64,000 nt of DNA from Exophiala sp. HKRS030 (Eukaryota > Ascomycota > Eurotiomycetes > Chaetothyriales > Herpotrichiellaceae). The notes under the pieces are model-generated. The model searched no databases and had not been told where the DNA came from. It saw only the letters and a list, made by a program, of their open reading frames with translations. The translations under genes and the position numbers were made by a program. Location of the stretch: positions 744,001 to 808,000 of the forward strand of contig JAHWDD010000007.1 of the NCBI GenBank assembly GCA_023897205.1. The letters run 5' to 3'. Shown here one piece after another: positions 11,045 to 21,266 of the stretch; within the stretch, counting starts at the first letter, position 1; each line of letters begins with the position of its first letter.

Positions 11045-12658
11045 TCACGCCGGTGCCGTTGGTATCGTCGAGCGTCGGCGCACCTTTGCGTATGCCGCGT
11101 CCAGCTCCAGCTCGATGTCGCAGCGACACTTGAGCTCGCAGATATATGGCCATGTGCATTTCTCGCCCCGAGCACTCCAAGCTTGAAGCATTTCTGCACT
11201 AGGATTATCGAATATGCTGAAGAGATCCCACAGCTTGAGGCCCGGCGTGATGGAGATCTTTGACCAGGACGCGAAGCTCGGCACGACCTCGTCAACCAAC
11301 ACCCGTTGTAGCCAAGTCGGGAGGAGGCCGAAGCTGTTTAGAACTTCAAGACAATGCAGAAGTTCGTCCATGTACACACGCACCAGCTTTCCCAGTGGCT
11401 GATGATGGTCGGCGAACTTTTGGATTTGAACGAATGGAGCGACATAGGGTCTCGTCTGCGAAACGATGAAGTGGTTGACATTGAACAATTCTCCAATCCG
11501 CGTCAACGGTGCTTCTGGGTGTGCGGTTCCTTGTCTGGTGCATCCTCTCTCGGAGAAGTCGGCGGCGAAATGCGTCCTGATGGCACCAGTATCGCTCTTG
11601 CAAAGAAGGTGCACGGGAGCATACATGTCCTTCGATGTCGCAATGGATGCTGTAACCGCAGACCACAACAGAACGTGAGGGGCCGTGATGTAGTTGAGGA
11701 GCTGAGGGGTCCCCGCCACTTCTGACATGGCTATTGTGATATTCAATATCCGGCCAGTCTTCGCATACGCTTCTTCGAACGTGATATCGCCGAGATTATC
11801 TCGAGCACAGTCTCTAAGAACGTTGATGTCGAACAGGTGCTTTGTCGTGCGATATCTTCTGTAACGTCTCATAGCTGTTGCCAGAAACGATGAGCCCGGC
11901 CAAGAAGTGAAGTGACCATTAGACTGACGTAATTCGGCCCGAACAAAAGAGTCCAAGTTGATGTGCATGCTATCGAGGACGGTAGGAAGGTTTTCGTTGG
12001 TGGTGGCACCGATGAGAGCTGCAACCAGGGCCCCAGTGCTCGTGCCGATTATGATCTGAGGAAGCAGCTTTTGCTGGTACAAGGCGCTGACAACGCCAAA
12101 ATGGCACATGCTGATCATCGCACCGCCTTGCAAGACCAGACTCGTCCGACCAAGAGCGGTCCTCATGTCGCTGAGGACTTGTCGCTTCTCCTGTGCCGAG
12201 ACCAGGGTGCTGACATTGCCAGTTGACGTCTGGTTGGCAATGTGGGCAATGCAATGCCTCACTTCCAGAATGTAGTCGTGGATGAGTCGCTTGGTCTGTA
12301 CCTGAGATCTGAGATACAAAGCGGGCGAAAGTATGCGACCCATGTTGCGAGAACTCTGAGTTCTCAACTGACTGCAGAGACCACGATCGTCGCCGAGTCG
12401 TCGACATCTTTCAAGATCCTTTCTCAGACTCCGAACAATTTTCCAGTCATAGCTTGAATCGCGATCAACGTTGGCCCAATCGTCGACTCCGTGCACCGCA
12501 TCATATGCATATTGCCAGGAGTACCAGACATCATACGTGGTTGCCGTATTTGCCTCTGGTGTTGTTCGTGGCTTGATCCAAGGTTCGAGCAGTAGCCTCA
12601 GGACACAGTACCTCAGAAGTGTCCAGAGCTCTCCAAAGCACCTGAGTATGCCGTTCAT
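11045..12658 (-). CDS. Patatin-like phospholipase / TGL3-4-5 type lipase, catalytic Asp apparently missing
   Basis: A single exon codes 537 residues from an ATG at 12658. An N-terminal hydrophobic helix (about 8-25) and a DUF3336-like region precede the patatin domain. LQGGAMISMCHFG at about 177-188 is the oxyanion-hole region. GTSTG at 205-209 is the GXSXG nucleophile elbow, with Ser207. ELFNVNHFIVSQ at about 390-401 is the TGL signature. Family members act on triacylglycerol or lysophospholipid at lipid droplets or the ER with a Ser-Asp dyad. The Asp normally sits in a DGS segment shortly before the ELFNVNHF motif; here the aligned place reads RQGTAHPEAP (375-384), so Gln376 seems to replace it. 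The enzyme may be inactive or may have been reassigned. It is divergent from the methyltransferase gene. Confidence 0.85.
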   Translation of the reverse strand: MNGILRCFGELWTLLRYCVLRLLLEPWIKPRTTPEANTATTYDVWYSWQYAYDAVHGVDDWANVDRDSSYDWKIVRSLRKDLERCRRLGDDRGLCSQLRTQSSRNMGRILSPALYLRSQVQTKRLIHDYILEVRHCIAHIANQTSTGNVSTLVSAQEKRQVLSDMRTALGRTSLVLQGGAMISMCHFGVVSALYQQKLLPQIIIGTSTGALVAALIGATTNENLPTVLDSMHINLDSFVRAELRQSNGHFTSWPGSSFLATAMRRYRRYRTTKHLFDINVLRDCARDNLGDITFEEAYAKTGRILNITIAMSEVAGTPQLLNYITAPHVLLWSAVTASIATSKDMYAPVHLLCKSDTGAIRTHFAADFSERGCTRQGTAHPEAPLTRIGELFNVNHFIVSQTRPYVAPFVQIQKFADHHQPLGKLVRVYMDELLHCLEVLNSFGLLPTWLQRVLVDEVVPSFASWSKISITPGLKLWDLFSIFDNPSAEMLQAWSARGEKCTWPYICELKCRCDIELELDAAYAKVRRRSTIPTAPA

Positions 12659-13293
12659 GATGAGCCAACGTGCGGTCTCGCATTATTCTTGGTTTATGAT
12701 CATTGCTGCAGAGTAAGGGTCGCAGAGAAGAATACGTTGTACTTTATGGTTGGAAACACAGCATGTGAAAATGACGATCGTCCACTCCGAGGCTGTTCAC
12801 GCAAGGCTGCGAAATCGAGTACTGCCATTGGTCACAGGGCGATAGTGACGTCTGCACAGCAACTAGTTCCCCAGCGTGGACTTCAGCCTCACAAGTTATT
12901 CGGCCCTTGTATTACTACCTTCCAAGCGCCTCGTCGCTTGCAATCCGTACAACGGTAGCAAGGTCTTTGTGAGTGTGTAAAAGAAACACTCTTACTCGTT
13001 GAATGTTTCCACCCCGCACTTTACTAAGATACGGGGAGCCTTACAGACTCAGTGTGTGACAATCCAGTCGCCGATATCGGTCTCGAACCGACAATACAAT
13101 CATTTGATATTTATATAGTTGTATAAACAGACACCCAGAAGCACTGACAGTTTTCAAAAGGGCACTTTTCTTCGAATCAGACTTGGTTAATACCATTAGG
13201 TCCATCTAGACAAGGCAGCTCTTTGCGGCATACCCTTTCCGCCATCCTCGTCTTCTGACACGAGTTCTAAACCTCATCACAGTACAAATCACA
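12659..13293. other. Divergent promoter region, 635 nt
   Basis: It lies between the lipase (minus) and the methyltransferase (plus). A TATA-like TTTATATAG lies near 13112. A short inverted repeat, CCGATATCGG, sits near 13074. No gene was seen. Confidence 0.4.
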
Positions 13294-14121
13294 ATGACAT
13301 CCAAAAAAGAGCAAGCGGCCTACACGCATGGCCACCACAGCTCGGTTGTGAACGATCACGCCCGCCGCACGGCGAATGACTCTGCGGCGTTCCTCATCCC
13401 GCACATCAAACCAAACCACAAGATCCTGGACCTGGGCTGTGGGCCGGGCACCATCACCGCAGACCTCGCGGCCCTCGTGCCCCAGGGGAGCGTCACAGGA
13501 GGTGACGCCGTCTCGTCCGTCCTCGAGCAAGCCTCCTCCTACGCCGCCTCGAGGGGTCTCGACAACGTGTCCTTCCAGACCGTCGACGGCAACGATCTCC
13601 CCTTCCCCGACGACACGTTCGACGTCGTCTACTGCCACCAACTCCTCCAACACGTCAAGGACCCCGTGGGCATCATGCGTGAGATGCGCCGCGTGGCCAA
13701 ACCCGGCGGCGGCATCGTCGCCGTCCGCGAGGCGGACTACGCCGGCTTCGTCTTCTACCCCGCCCCGCCCGAGATCAGGCGCTGGGCCGAGCTGTACCAG
13801 CTCGTGGCGCGGGCAAACGGCGGCGAGCCCGACGCCGGACGTTACCTGCACGTGTGGGCGCGCCAGGCCGGCTTCACGCCGCCCGACCAGATCACTCCGA
13901 GCTGGGACTCGTGGCGCTACGCCGGCCAGAGGGCCACGCAGTTCAGCCTCTCGTGGCACGGCCGCATCTTGCAGCCGGGGTTCATGGGCACCGCGGTGCG
14001 CGAGGGCTTCAGCACCGAGGACGAGATCAGGTCCCTCTCCGAGGCCTGGAAGAAGTGGGGAGAGACCGAAGATTGCATGATTGTGATTCCGCATGGCGAA
14101 CTGTTGTATCGAAAGCCGTAG
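13294..14121 (+). CDS. SAM-dependent methyltransferase, UbiE/COQ5-like class I
   Basis: A single exon of 275 residues starts at ATG 13294. Motif I, LDLGCGPGTITADLA (about 47-61), is the SAM-binding glycine loop. TVDGNDLPFPDDTFDVVYC matches motifs II and III, and a motif with HVKDPVGIMREMRRVAKPGG follows, as in UbiE-type enzymes. There is no targeting signal or membrane helix, so it is probably cytosolic. The C-terminal third (residues 150-275) carries aromatic residues that could form a small-molecule pocket. The substrate cannot be told: such orphan methyltransferases in fungi may act on secondary metabolites, sterols or arsenite, and nothing next to it points to one. Third positions are strongly G/C, unlike the neighbouring lipase. 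Confidence 0.88.
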   Translation: MTSKKEQAAYTHGHHSSVVNDHARRTANDSAAFLIPHIKPNHKILDLGCGPGTITADLAALVPQGSVTGGDAVSSVLEQASSYAASRGLDNVSFQTVDGNDLPFPDDTFDVVYCHQLLQHVKDPVGIMREMRRVAKPGGGIVAVREADYAGFVFYPAPPEIRRWAELYQLVARANGGEPDAGRYLHVWARQAGFTPPDQITPSWDSWRYAGQRATQFSLSWHGRILQPGFMGTAVREGFSTEDEIRSLSEAWKKWGETEDCMIVIPHGELLYRKP

Positions 14122-14641
14122 GACACAGGAGTGCCGTCTTCAAAAGAAAGCAAATGAAAAAAGTCAATCTGTTGGCTGTAGTTCGCCGCTGTAGACTGAT
14201 CATGACAATACTCGAAGACAAGCCACATTTACTGAGGAACATAAATAAACGCATTCAACCTCATTACTTCTTTCGATGGCCGTAAATGCAAACTATGGCC
14301 AATATTATACAAGCCTTTGAAATGCCGTCTCAGAAAAGCCCCCCTCGTAAATCATAGCCCTCTTTCTGTTATTTCCTGGCCATGCTTCAAGGTTCTTTAA
14401 CGGCAGTGCAATGATAATATACAAGCCACCAACAGTGGCACTTTTCCTGCCCCAAAAAGCAGGTTGACAAAGCTCTTGAACGTCTCAGTTCATATAAAGG
14501 TGGTCTCAGTCTCGACTGCCACCGTCTCTGGAAAACGACCCATGTGGATAATGTACAAACCGCCTGCCTGTCCAAGGCAGTATTCTAATTTTTCATCCCT
14601 CGAACGTTTGACGTTTTTGAAAGCGTGCCGAGAGATCATGA
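14122..14641. other. Intergenic between convergent genes, 520 nt
   Basis: 3' regions of the methyltransferase and SEC2 genes. An AATAAA polyadenylation-like signal lies at 14244-14249. Nothing else was seen. Confidence 0.45.
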
Positions 14642-16762
14642 TTAATGCAAAGTATTGACCTGTGACTCCCAAAATCCTTGCGGCAGCTTTGGAATGTTAA
14701 TCCTGGGAAAGCCGATCCCACTTCCACTCGAGGATTCGCGTTTGAGATGTCCACGGGAGGGCGAAGGGGTAGAAGGGGGCGACTTCGAGCGCTCTCGGTG
14801 AACGTCTATTCTCTTATCTTTGATATTATCGAATGTTGTCAAACTGCCATCCAGCCCATCTTGGAGCTGTCTCGCGACCTTATCGGATTCCGAGTCTGAA
14901 GTCGCGGCAGCGTTCTCCTTATCGGAAGTTGTCTGAGGACTGCCTTCGTGATCGGTGGCCGTTTGTTGAGGTGGAGTGCTACCATTTGCTTGTTTGTCAC
15001 TCTCCTCACTCATTCTCTCGCTTTTGTCACCCATGGCTTCTGACATTTTACCATCATCGATAGGCGTCTGTTTCGGCGTGGGTATAAATGCAGGAACAAC
15101 ACCACCGGCCATTCGAGCCCAGAAGAGTCGCTCTCTCATTCTCACCAGCTCTTCCCATGCATCTTCCTCGTCCTTCTTATCACCCACTTTGACTACACCT
15201 TCACGCACCATGCGCAGATACGCCACGAGGTCGCCAACGCCACGAACCTTTTCCAGGCAAAGCGTGCAAATAGACCACTTCGTCGCACCCTCGCCTTCAC
15301 GTACCCGCATCGCATGGGTTCGAGGGTTCTGACTTTCCTTTCGACTCTCTCCGCATATGGCGCACGGTGTGTATCGCCCGTACAGCCGAAGGGAGGACTC
15401 TGGTATAGGCTCAACGATCAACGTCGATTCGCCAAGTGCTGAGATTATACTCCGTCTGTTCAACCATGATAACGTGGGTGAAAGGTCAAGGCGCAGAGTA
15501 GGCTCTATATCCTCGACCAATATACGCTTGTAAAACTTCGTGTCCTTTAACGCCATCGGCCCTTTCCCTTCTGGGTTCGGACTAAATGATCCAGGGATGT
15601 TTGGAGAATTTGCGAGTTTCGAAGTTGCCGGCTGGGAAAGTTGAGAGAGATTAGGGTTCGAATTATTGCTTAGAGAACCAAGACCCATGACATTAAGACC
15701 GCCATAAGAGCCAGAACCTGCCCGAGAAGGGGCATGAGAAGGATTATGAGATCGATAATGAGCCGTCTGAACGAGGTTTTTGAAGTCTTCGTATGCCGGG
15801 ATGTCTGTTCGACACAGCGGCTTGAGCAGGTGTGTCAGCGTAGTTGATGGACTGGGCAGCACTTCTCCCTCTGCGCTGACTGGTGAGAGATTCATTGCCT
15901 CGAGCAGACGCGCGAGACTGCCGTCTTCCTTTGCTCCTCCAGGACTTGAAGGTGCCAACGAGACTCTCGGTGATTCTAATTCTCTTCGATAATCTGGACT
16001 GGGCCCAATTTGTTGCATCAGTGTTTTGAGCTCTGTTAGTTGCTCGGTCTGGGATGCAATGACCGCCTCCCCATCCTTGATCTGATCTCGAAGTTGCTGG
16101 TTCTTCTTCTCAACGACTTCCCTGTCTCTGTTCGCGGAGGCGACCATTTTGTTGGCTTCATCGAAAAGCGATGCCGTCAGGGTCTCCAATTCTGATTCAA
16201 TCCCTCGCTTTTCCTGTTGAATGATTGCTTTTTGTTTCTTCTCCTCTGCCAACTCAGCAAAAAGTTTATTGTTCCGCTCATCCACTGTCTCCCTCGGCAC
16301 CAATTCTCCGCGCGCAAGTTTCTCTTCGTATGCTCTTGCTTCTGCTTCGAGTTTGGAAATTCTCTCCCTCGACGCTTCTAGTTCTTGTCTTGTCTGCGCT
16401 AGAGTATCGTCCAGAGTGGTTTGGTGGTTGATGGCACTTATCAACTTGTCACTCAAGGCGGCGACTTCGCTGTTGAGATCGGGATGTTTGGAGGAAGCAG
16501 AGTCCGATCTCGACAGATCGGTTGTGCTTGCAGTCCTTGGGTCTGCAAGAGTCCTGAACGAGGTCTCGGGAGAAGTTCCATGAGGGTTTTCGGGAGGTGA
16601 CTGTTCGACGGTAGCCATTGTGCGAAGGCTCGAGGTTGACTTCGCCTTGGAGACTTTATCGCGCGGCGTAGAATTGAGTGCAGGACCAAGAGATATGGAC
16701 CGCGAGTGTGTCGGCACTCCGGGTGCTCCTAGGAGACTGCCATGATATACCCAAGCATTCAT
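14642..16762 (-). CDS. SEC2: SEC2-like Rab GDP/GTP exchange factor
   Basis: A single exon of 706 residues. The open frame runs up to a GTG at 16825; the first ATG is 16762, and a second in-frame ATG at 16618 (MATVEQSP) may be used instead, because homology seems to begin near there. A long coiled coil spans about residues 95-245. Inside it SLFDEANKMV (198-207) is the signature of the Sec2/Rabin8 exchange domain that opens Sec4/Rab8 on secretory vesicles. The C-terminal half is disordered around a segment with a CAICGE...CTLCLEKV Cys pattern (about 470-510), which could bind zinc. Expected role: polarised exocytosis at hyphal tips. It is divergent from the PDCD5 gene. Confidence 0.88.
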   Translation of the reverse strand: MNAWVYHGSLLGAPGVPTHSRSISLGPALNSTPRDKVSKAKSTSSLRTMATVEQSPPENPHGTSPETSFRTLADPRTASTTDLSRSDSASSKHPDLNSEVAALSDKLISAINHQTTLDDTLAQTRQELEASRERISKLEAEARAYEEKLARGELVPRETVDERNNKLFAELAEEKKQKAIIQQEKRGIESELETLTASLFDEANKMVASANRDREVVEKKNQQLRDQIKDGEAVIASQTEQLTELKTLMQQIGPSPDYRRELESPRVSLAPSSPGGAKEDGSLARLLEAMNLSPVSAEGEVLPSPSTTLTHLLKPLCRTDIPAYEDFKNLVQTAHYRSHNPSHAPSRAGSGSYGGLNVMGLGSLSNNSNPNLSQLSQPATSKLANSPNIPGSFSPNPEGKGPMALKDTKFYKRILVEDIEPTLRLDLSPTLSWLNRRSIISALGESTLIVEPIPESSLRLYGRYTPCAICGESRKESQNPRTHAMRVREGEGATKWSICTLCLEKVRGVGDLVAYLRMVREGVVKVGDKKDEEDAWEELVRMRERLFWARMAGGVVPAFIPTPKQTPIDDGKMSEAMGDKSERMSEESDKQANGSTPPQQTATDHEGSPQTTSDKENAAATSDSESDKVARQLQDGLDGSLTTFDNIKDKRIDVHRERSKSPPSTPSPSRGHLKRESSSGSGIGFPRINIPKLPQGFWESQVNTLH

Positions 16763-17235
16763 CTGGAGGGCTCTCTCAAGGGAAAAAATGCGATCAGGTG
16801 TCAAAGTAGGACGGGTCTCATGCACCTGTCATGTCATGCATGGTACCTTGTAAGCGCTGGTGCTTCGTAGCTGTCCCGCCTCAAGAGGACCTGCGTAGGA
16901 CGAAGGCAGCCTTTCTGGATGCGGTTATCACGTCGAAAAGCAAATCATAAGTGCTGTAATACACAGACAACAGTGGCGGCTTGTAAAAGGATCTTGAATG
17001 GAACGTCGATTGTAACTCCGGAAAGAGAACGGTGGAAGCACTCTCGCTTAACGGTTAAACGACTAGTTCAGCAACTCGTACACGGGGCCTTGCAATCGGC
17101 GTCATAATCTGCCACTCATCATCACTCTCCTCACGGACGCAAACTGCGCTCTCCATTTCTTTGCCCCGCGGCACTTTTGCTACACCCAAGTTGTGACCCT
17201 GCTTTCTTCACACGCGCCACTCTTTGACCACCATC
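16763..17235. other. Divergent promoter region, 473 nt
   Basis: Shared upstream region of SEC2 (minus) and PDCD5 (plus). No further element was recognised. Confidence 0.45.
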
Positions 17236-17756
17236 ATGGCAGACGACGAACTTGCTCAGGTATGTTGGGAGATGCAGAATCATGTGGAAATTGATCCCTT
17301 GACTCACTAGCACAGATTAGAGCTGCCCGACTTGCTCAGCTCAAGCAGCAAGGGGGCAGAAGTGGATCAGGCGATGCTGGCGGCGGCGAAGACGACGAAC
17401 AAAGGAGGTGAGTTGGCTGCTAGTATCCATGCGCCACCACTGACTCCTGCAGAAAACAAGAATCCGAAGCACGATCGTCAATACTCAACCAAATCCTCGA
17501 GCCTGAGGCCGCAGACCGTCTCGGTAGAATTCGCATGGTCAAGGAATCACGAGCAACGGATGTTGAGAACAGACTCATCATGCTGGCGCGATCAGGCCAG
17601 CTTCGCTCGAAGGTCACAGAAGACCAACTGAAGGAGATGCTGGCTAGTCTATCAGAGCACGAGAAACAATCGGGCCAGTCCATGGAGAGTGTGAAGGTCG
17701 TAAGAAGAGGCGGATGGGACGATGATGATCTTGACGACCTATTGAACGAATCTTGA
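17236..17756 (+). CDS. PDCD5 family DNA-binding protein
   Basis: Three exons, 17236-17259, 17316-17407 and 17453-17756, with introns of 56 and 45 nt, give 139 residues. The protein begins MADDELAQIRAARLAQLKQQ, the typical PDCD5 N-terminal helix. A Gly-rich acidic linker follows, then the three-helix core with RIRMVKESRATDVENRLIMLARSGQL, and an acidic tail GWDDDDLDDLLNES. Length and order fit the eukaryotic PDCD5 / archaeal DUF122 family of dsDNA-binding proteins, linked in animals to TRiC/CCT-assisted tubulin folding and apoptosis. The role in fungi is little known. The third exon ends 82 nt from the end of COQ4. Confidence 0.95.
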
Positions 17757-17838
17757 CACGAGACAAAAAAGCTTGGGAAATTTGCATATGATACCCCTAA
17801 TCACGGTGCCAAATACCGTACATGTCTTACTATATATT

Positions 17839-18753
17839 CTATGATGGAGCCGTTTTCACTTCTGCAGCCTCCTTCGCGGCACGCCTCTCATCTCTCAGTT
17901 TCCTCCGAATTAGCCTCAGGTCCGGCGGTTGCTCGATACCCAGCCTCTTTCGCAGCTCAGCGACATCAGTTTCGAGCTCTTCTTCCCAGTACACATTGAT
18001 CAGGTCCTTGCTGCGCCAGCCATTGGCAAATGCCCAAGGCAGGAAGATCTGGAGCATCCTCTGGCGTTCGGAGGGTTTGAGTCGGATGATGGCCGCAAGG
18101 CTGAGGCCCGTCATTGGTAGTCCAGTGTTGGCAAACTCGAACGCTTTCAATCCCAATTCCCCTTCGACCCAGACCGGCAAACCTGTCACAGCGTGGTAGA
18201 AGTCGTGACACTCGCGGTAGCGTTGCATAACATACGCTTCCTCCTCGTCATCAATGTAGCGCACTGCGTCTCTTGTATCAGGCGTGACGCCCTCGCGGTC
18301 TAGCCATGCGGCATATGTCCTCCCTACAGTGTTTTCTGGCAGTTTTCGGAGAAATTCCAACGACATAGTCTTCGATGTGATGCGTGGTCTGTCTCGAAGA
18401 ATTCGCCTTCCCGTCGGGTCGGAGAGCATTCTCTTTCGTAGCCACGAGATGAAGAAGGGTTGTGCCGTGGCTTCACCTAGTGCGGCAACCATGTCGTGCC
18501 GATATGGGTTGAGAAGGGACGTGATTGCACTGCCAACTGCAAGCCCGACTCGCTCGACGCCGGTCAGAGGAACATGGCCTGGGTAGTTTGGAGGTGGCCG
18601 ATTGAGGACTGAAAAGGCTCGATGGGACGACGGTCGCGGTGACCGGTCGTGACTTTTTGACGCAGCACAGTTTGAGCATACTGGATTCGAGATGCGAAGG
18701 ATCGAGGACAGTATTGCGAGATCTCGCTGTCTGGTTGAAGGCGAGAGCTTCAT
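17839..18753 (-). CDS. COQ4: Ubiquinone biosynthesis protein COQ4, mitochondrial
   Basis: A single exon of 304 residues. The frame is open back to a TTG at 18828, but the first ATG is 18753. The N-terminus is rich in Arg and Ser and lacks acidic clusters, as a mitochondrial presequence should be, and the COQ4 fold starts near residue 55 ([20 protein letters not shown]). The zinc motif HDxxH-(X)11-E is intact: His183, Asp184, His187 and Glu199. COQ4 acts at the matrix face of the inner membrane. It is classically described as organising the coenzyme Q synthome and has more recently been linked to C1 decarboxylation and hydroxylation of the ring. It is tail to tail with PDCD5. Confidence 0.95.
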   Translation of the reverse strand: MKLSPSTRQRDLAILSSILRISNPVCSNCAASKSHDRSPRPSSHRAFSVLNRPPPNYPGHVPLTGVERVGLAVGSAITSLLNPYRHDMVAALGEATAQPFFISWLRKRMLSDPTGRRILRDRPRITSKTMSLEFLRKLPENTVGRTYAAWLDREGVTPDTRDAVRYIDDEEEAYVMQRYRECHDFYHAVTGLPVWVEGELGLKAFEFANTGLPMTGLSLAAIIRLKPSERQRMLQIFLPWAFANGWRSKDLINVYWEEELETDVAELRKRLGIEQPPDLRLIRRKLRDERRAAKEAAEVKTAPS

Positions 18754-20112
18754 CGTTTGGAGTGTTGCGACGAGACGGCTTTGAGCTTGCCACCAACGCG
18801 GACCCCACTCTCGTAGGAAACCCTTCAAGGCCTTCGAGGGTGATATTTGCTCTCAAAGCCTCTAGAAGATCGGAATGAAAGATAACGTTCGACTTGTACA
18901 ACAGCCTTGGGTTCGCATGGGCATTAGGAATTGGAGGTCACTACGTGATGGAAAAGATATCCAGTAGTTGCTCGTATTTATCACTCCACCCAAGATTTGG
19001 AGATCATACGAGATCCTATATCCATAGCTCCATTATCGACTTCAACCTCATCCATTACATAAAATATTTGCTACTTGGGCGAAGCGACATTACCATCTCG
19101 ATCAAGGAGCCTGCAGCACTGAGCCTGTAGTGGAGAGCAATAAGTTATGCTCTAATCGTTCATCATCAATGAGATATCGTCATCTTATCAGCTTCCCCAA
19201 CCTTGCTTTCAAGCAATCTACCTGTGAAGAGATAGACCCCCATCGTCGACTGAGCTCTGCTGTCGATCGAACTGGTGTCAGAGGGCTAAACTACGGGGGA
19301 CTCTTGATCTCAGAGAATTCTTGTGCAGAATTCTGATGGGTGCCTTCAGTGAATGCCAATGACCCACCTCCAGTGAAGCATAGAGGGCCGTCGAGGGTGC
19401 CATTGGCCCTTATTTCGTACCCTTCTGGCTGTACTAGAAATATTTGATTCAGCAATTTTTGTTCAACAATTTGACACAACACGAGACTTGCTATAGATCT
19501 ATGTTGGTGCAAGCTGGCATAGGTTAGGATTCCTCTCTCCATGGTTTGTGGTTTGGTGGGAAGGGGCCCTTAACTCGGATCTAGGTATAGCGAGATAGTG
19601 ACCTAAAGAGGAATATGTCCATGATCCGAGGGGGGCTACACTAGAACTTCCCGCCTAACTCTTTGTTCTTTTTTTTCTCTTCTTGTTCGAACTTGCCTAC
19701 CTGGTGTTTTCACTGAGGCGATGATAATGCTGCGCAACAACAGTGAGCAAGGCTGGACAAGGCTGGACAAGAAACCATTGCTTGGCGAAACATACGAGGC
19801 ATTTAGTTACGCACCCACTCACGAAGTATGATCCAGTGTTGTCTTGCAGTGCTGGTCTCTCTGAGGCTCTCCCCTGTTCTTGAAGGTTACGTAGAGTTTG
19901 CCCAAATGCACCTCGAGAATGCAATCCCCATTAGGCACCACAGTACTTCTATCACAGAAGGCATTTTCGCAAGAGACCTCGATATGATTGATCACAAAGT
20001 TGTATTGGTTCGACCCCAAGTATGTACAATTCTGCATAGCTCTCAAAGCCACATATTGCGTCGCCCTCATTTTTCGGAACGGCGAGGATAATTCAAAGAT
20101 CCGTGCTCCTGC
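18754..20112. other. Intergenic, 1.36 kb
   Basis: No convincing gene on either strand. A perfect tandem of the 10-mer GGCTGGACAA lies at 19751-19770. The longest open frames have no domain features. Confidence 0.5.
19751..19770. repeat. Two-unit 10-nt tandem repeat
   Basis: GGCTGGACAA is repeated exactly twice. It is probably a simple local duplication. Confidence 0.7.
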
Positions 20113-20638
20113 TCAATAGTTCTCCTGTCCCCATTTGTTGAACTTGTCGTGGACGTCCTGAGAGATTCAATTAGAGATAAATCAACACCAACAGTAGCAA
20201 GCGATCCCACCTTTGGTAGCGTCACGTTAGGAACAATGACTGTGTTCAAAGCGCTTGGAGCATTCTTGGGGGCCTGCGATCGGTCGCCCTTGGGGTGGTA
20301 TTGGTATTTGAAGTGCTTGGATTCGTCCTGGTCGTCATGCTCGACTTGCCAGGGCATGGAGCTGTTCGCTACGGAAACTTCGGCCTCGGAGGTCGCAGAG
20401 GTGGGCTTGCGGCCAAAGTAGAAACCTGCCAGTCCAAAAGCGCCACACATTACACCAAGCAGAATCTAAGCCTCATCAGCATTTGCTCGACCGGAAGGAA
20501 GGGGGACTTGCGACGTACATAAAGCTCCGGGTCTCGCTTGGACGCTTTTCTCAATGTTTGTTGCTCCCCAGCTGCGGCTCTTCTGGCAAGTGTGGGAGCG
20601 AAAGCAGCCCGGCGGGCGAGGGTCGGGACGAACGACAT
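20113..20638 (-). CDS. Small one-helix mitochondrial membrane protein
   Basis: Exons 20638-20519, 20465-20211 and 20157-20113 (minus), with introns of 53 and 53 nt, give 139 residues. The last exon codes only DVHDKFNKWGQENY. The N-terminal 35 residues are Arg/Ala-rich with no acidic residue until Glu25, and include a duplicated PTLARRAA phrase: a clear mitochondrial presequence. Then KRDPELY leads into one membrane helix, ILLGVMCGAFGLAGFYFG (about 41-58), and a polar intermembrane-space or matrix tail with MPWQ and KYQYHP. The layout recalls NDUFA4/B12D-type accessory subunits of respiratory complexes, but similarity is only in outline and no gene name is justified. Divergent from ERF2. Confidence 0.85.
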
Positions 20639-21266
20639 GGCAAGTATATCGAGTGTTTTGGTAGAGAAGAGAGTCTATTGTGGTTCTTCGAGGTTGTTGC
20701 AAGCTCTACAGAAAGTGGTGTGAGTGAATGATCATCGAAGTTCGACCGCAGTTGCAGCTCTCGATCCGGTTTAGTGGGAGATTTATACCACGTGACTTTA
20801 TTTTCTGCTGTTTAGTCATTTGAGCCAAAATGACTGGTTGCTGACGACTAGCGCCGCGACCCCCTAAAGTTTAGAATTGCGTAGGTGTTTCCAGGCTGGA
20901 TCAAGCATGTTGGCGCAGTCTAGGTAGTGATCCTCATCCTCATTCTGGAGGCTCATTTCGTTTCTTGAGAAACCCTCACTTTAAACCGCACATCTTGTGC
21001 CTCACCCTTTACCACCATGGTCGAGCCCCTCGTTATGCCTTTTGCGAGATTCTGTGCGCTGTAGTATCCGCAACGTTTGTTCTACTAGTCTCTCCTTCTG
21101 ACAAGCCAATTGATTCATTCTACTTCGACACTCTGCGCGCGAGAACCTCACACCACCCTCCTCAGGTTCAACAGCGTCACCCCTGTCCTACGGGGTACGC
21201 TATGCGCTGAACGTTGCACTGGTGACGCGCCAGGTCTCTCTCTGACTCTATCTCAAACCCAAGCAA
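20639..21266. other. Divergent promoter region, 628 nt
   Basis: Between the mitochondrial protein gene (minus) and ERF2 (plus). No element recognised beyond pyrimidine-rich stretches near 20990-21260. Confidence 0.4.

Noticed and set aside
13074..13110. Possible tRNA T-arm on the minus strand (GTCGG TTCGAGA CCGAT)
   Set aside because: The arm pairs well, but no matching acceptor 5' strand, D-arm or anticodon arm lies upstream at the right distance.
13267..14094. 275-residue open frame on the minus strand
   Set aside because: Antisense shadow of the methyltransferase, which has a clear SAM motif.
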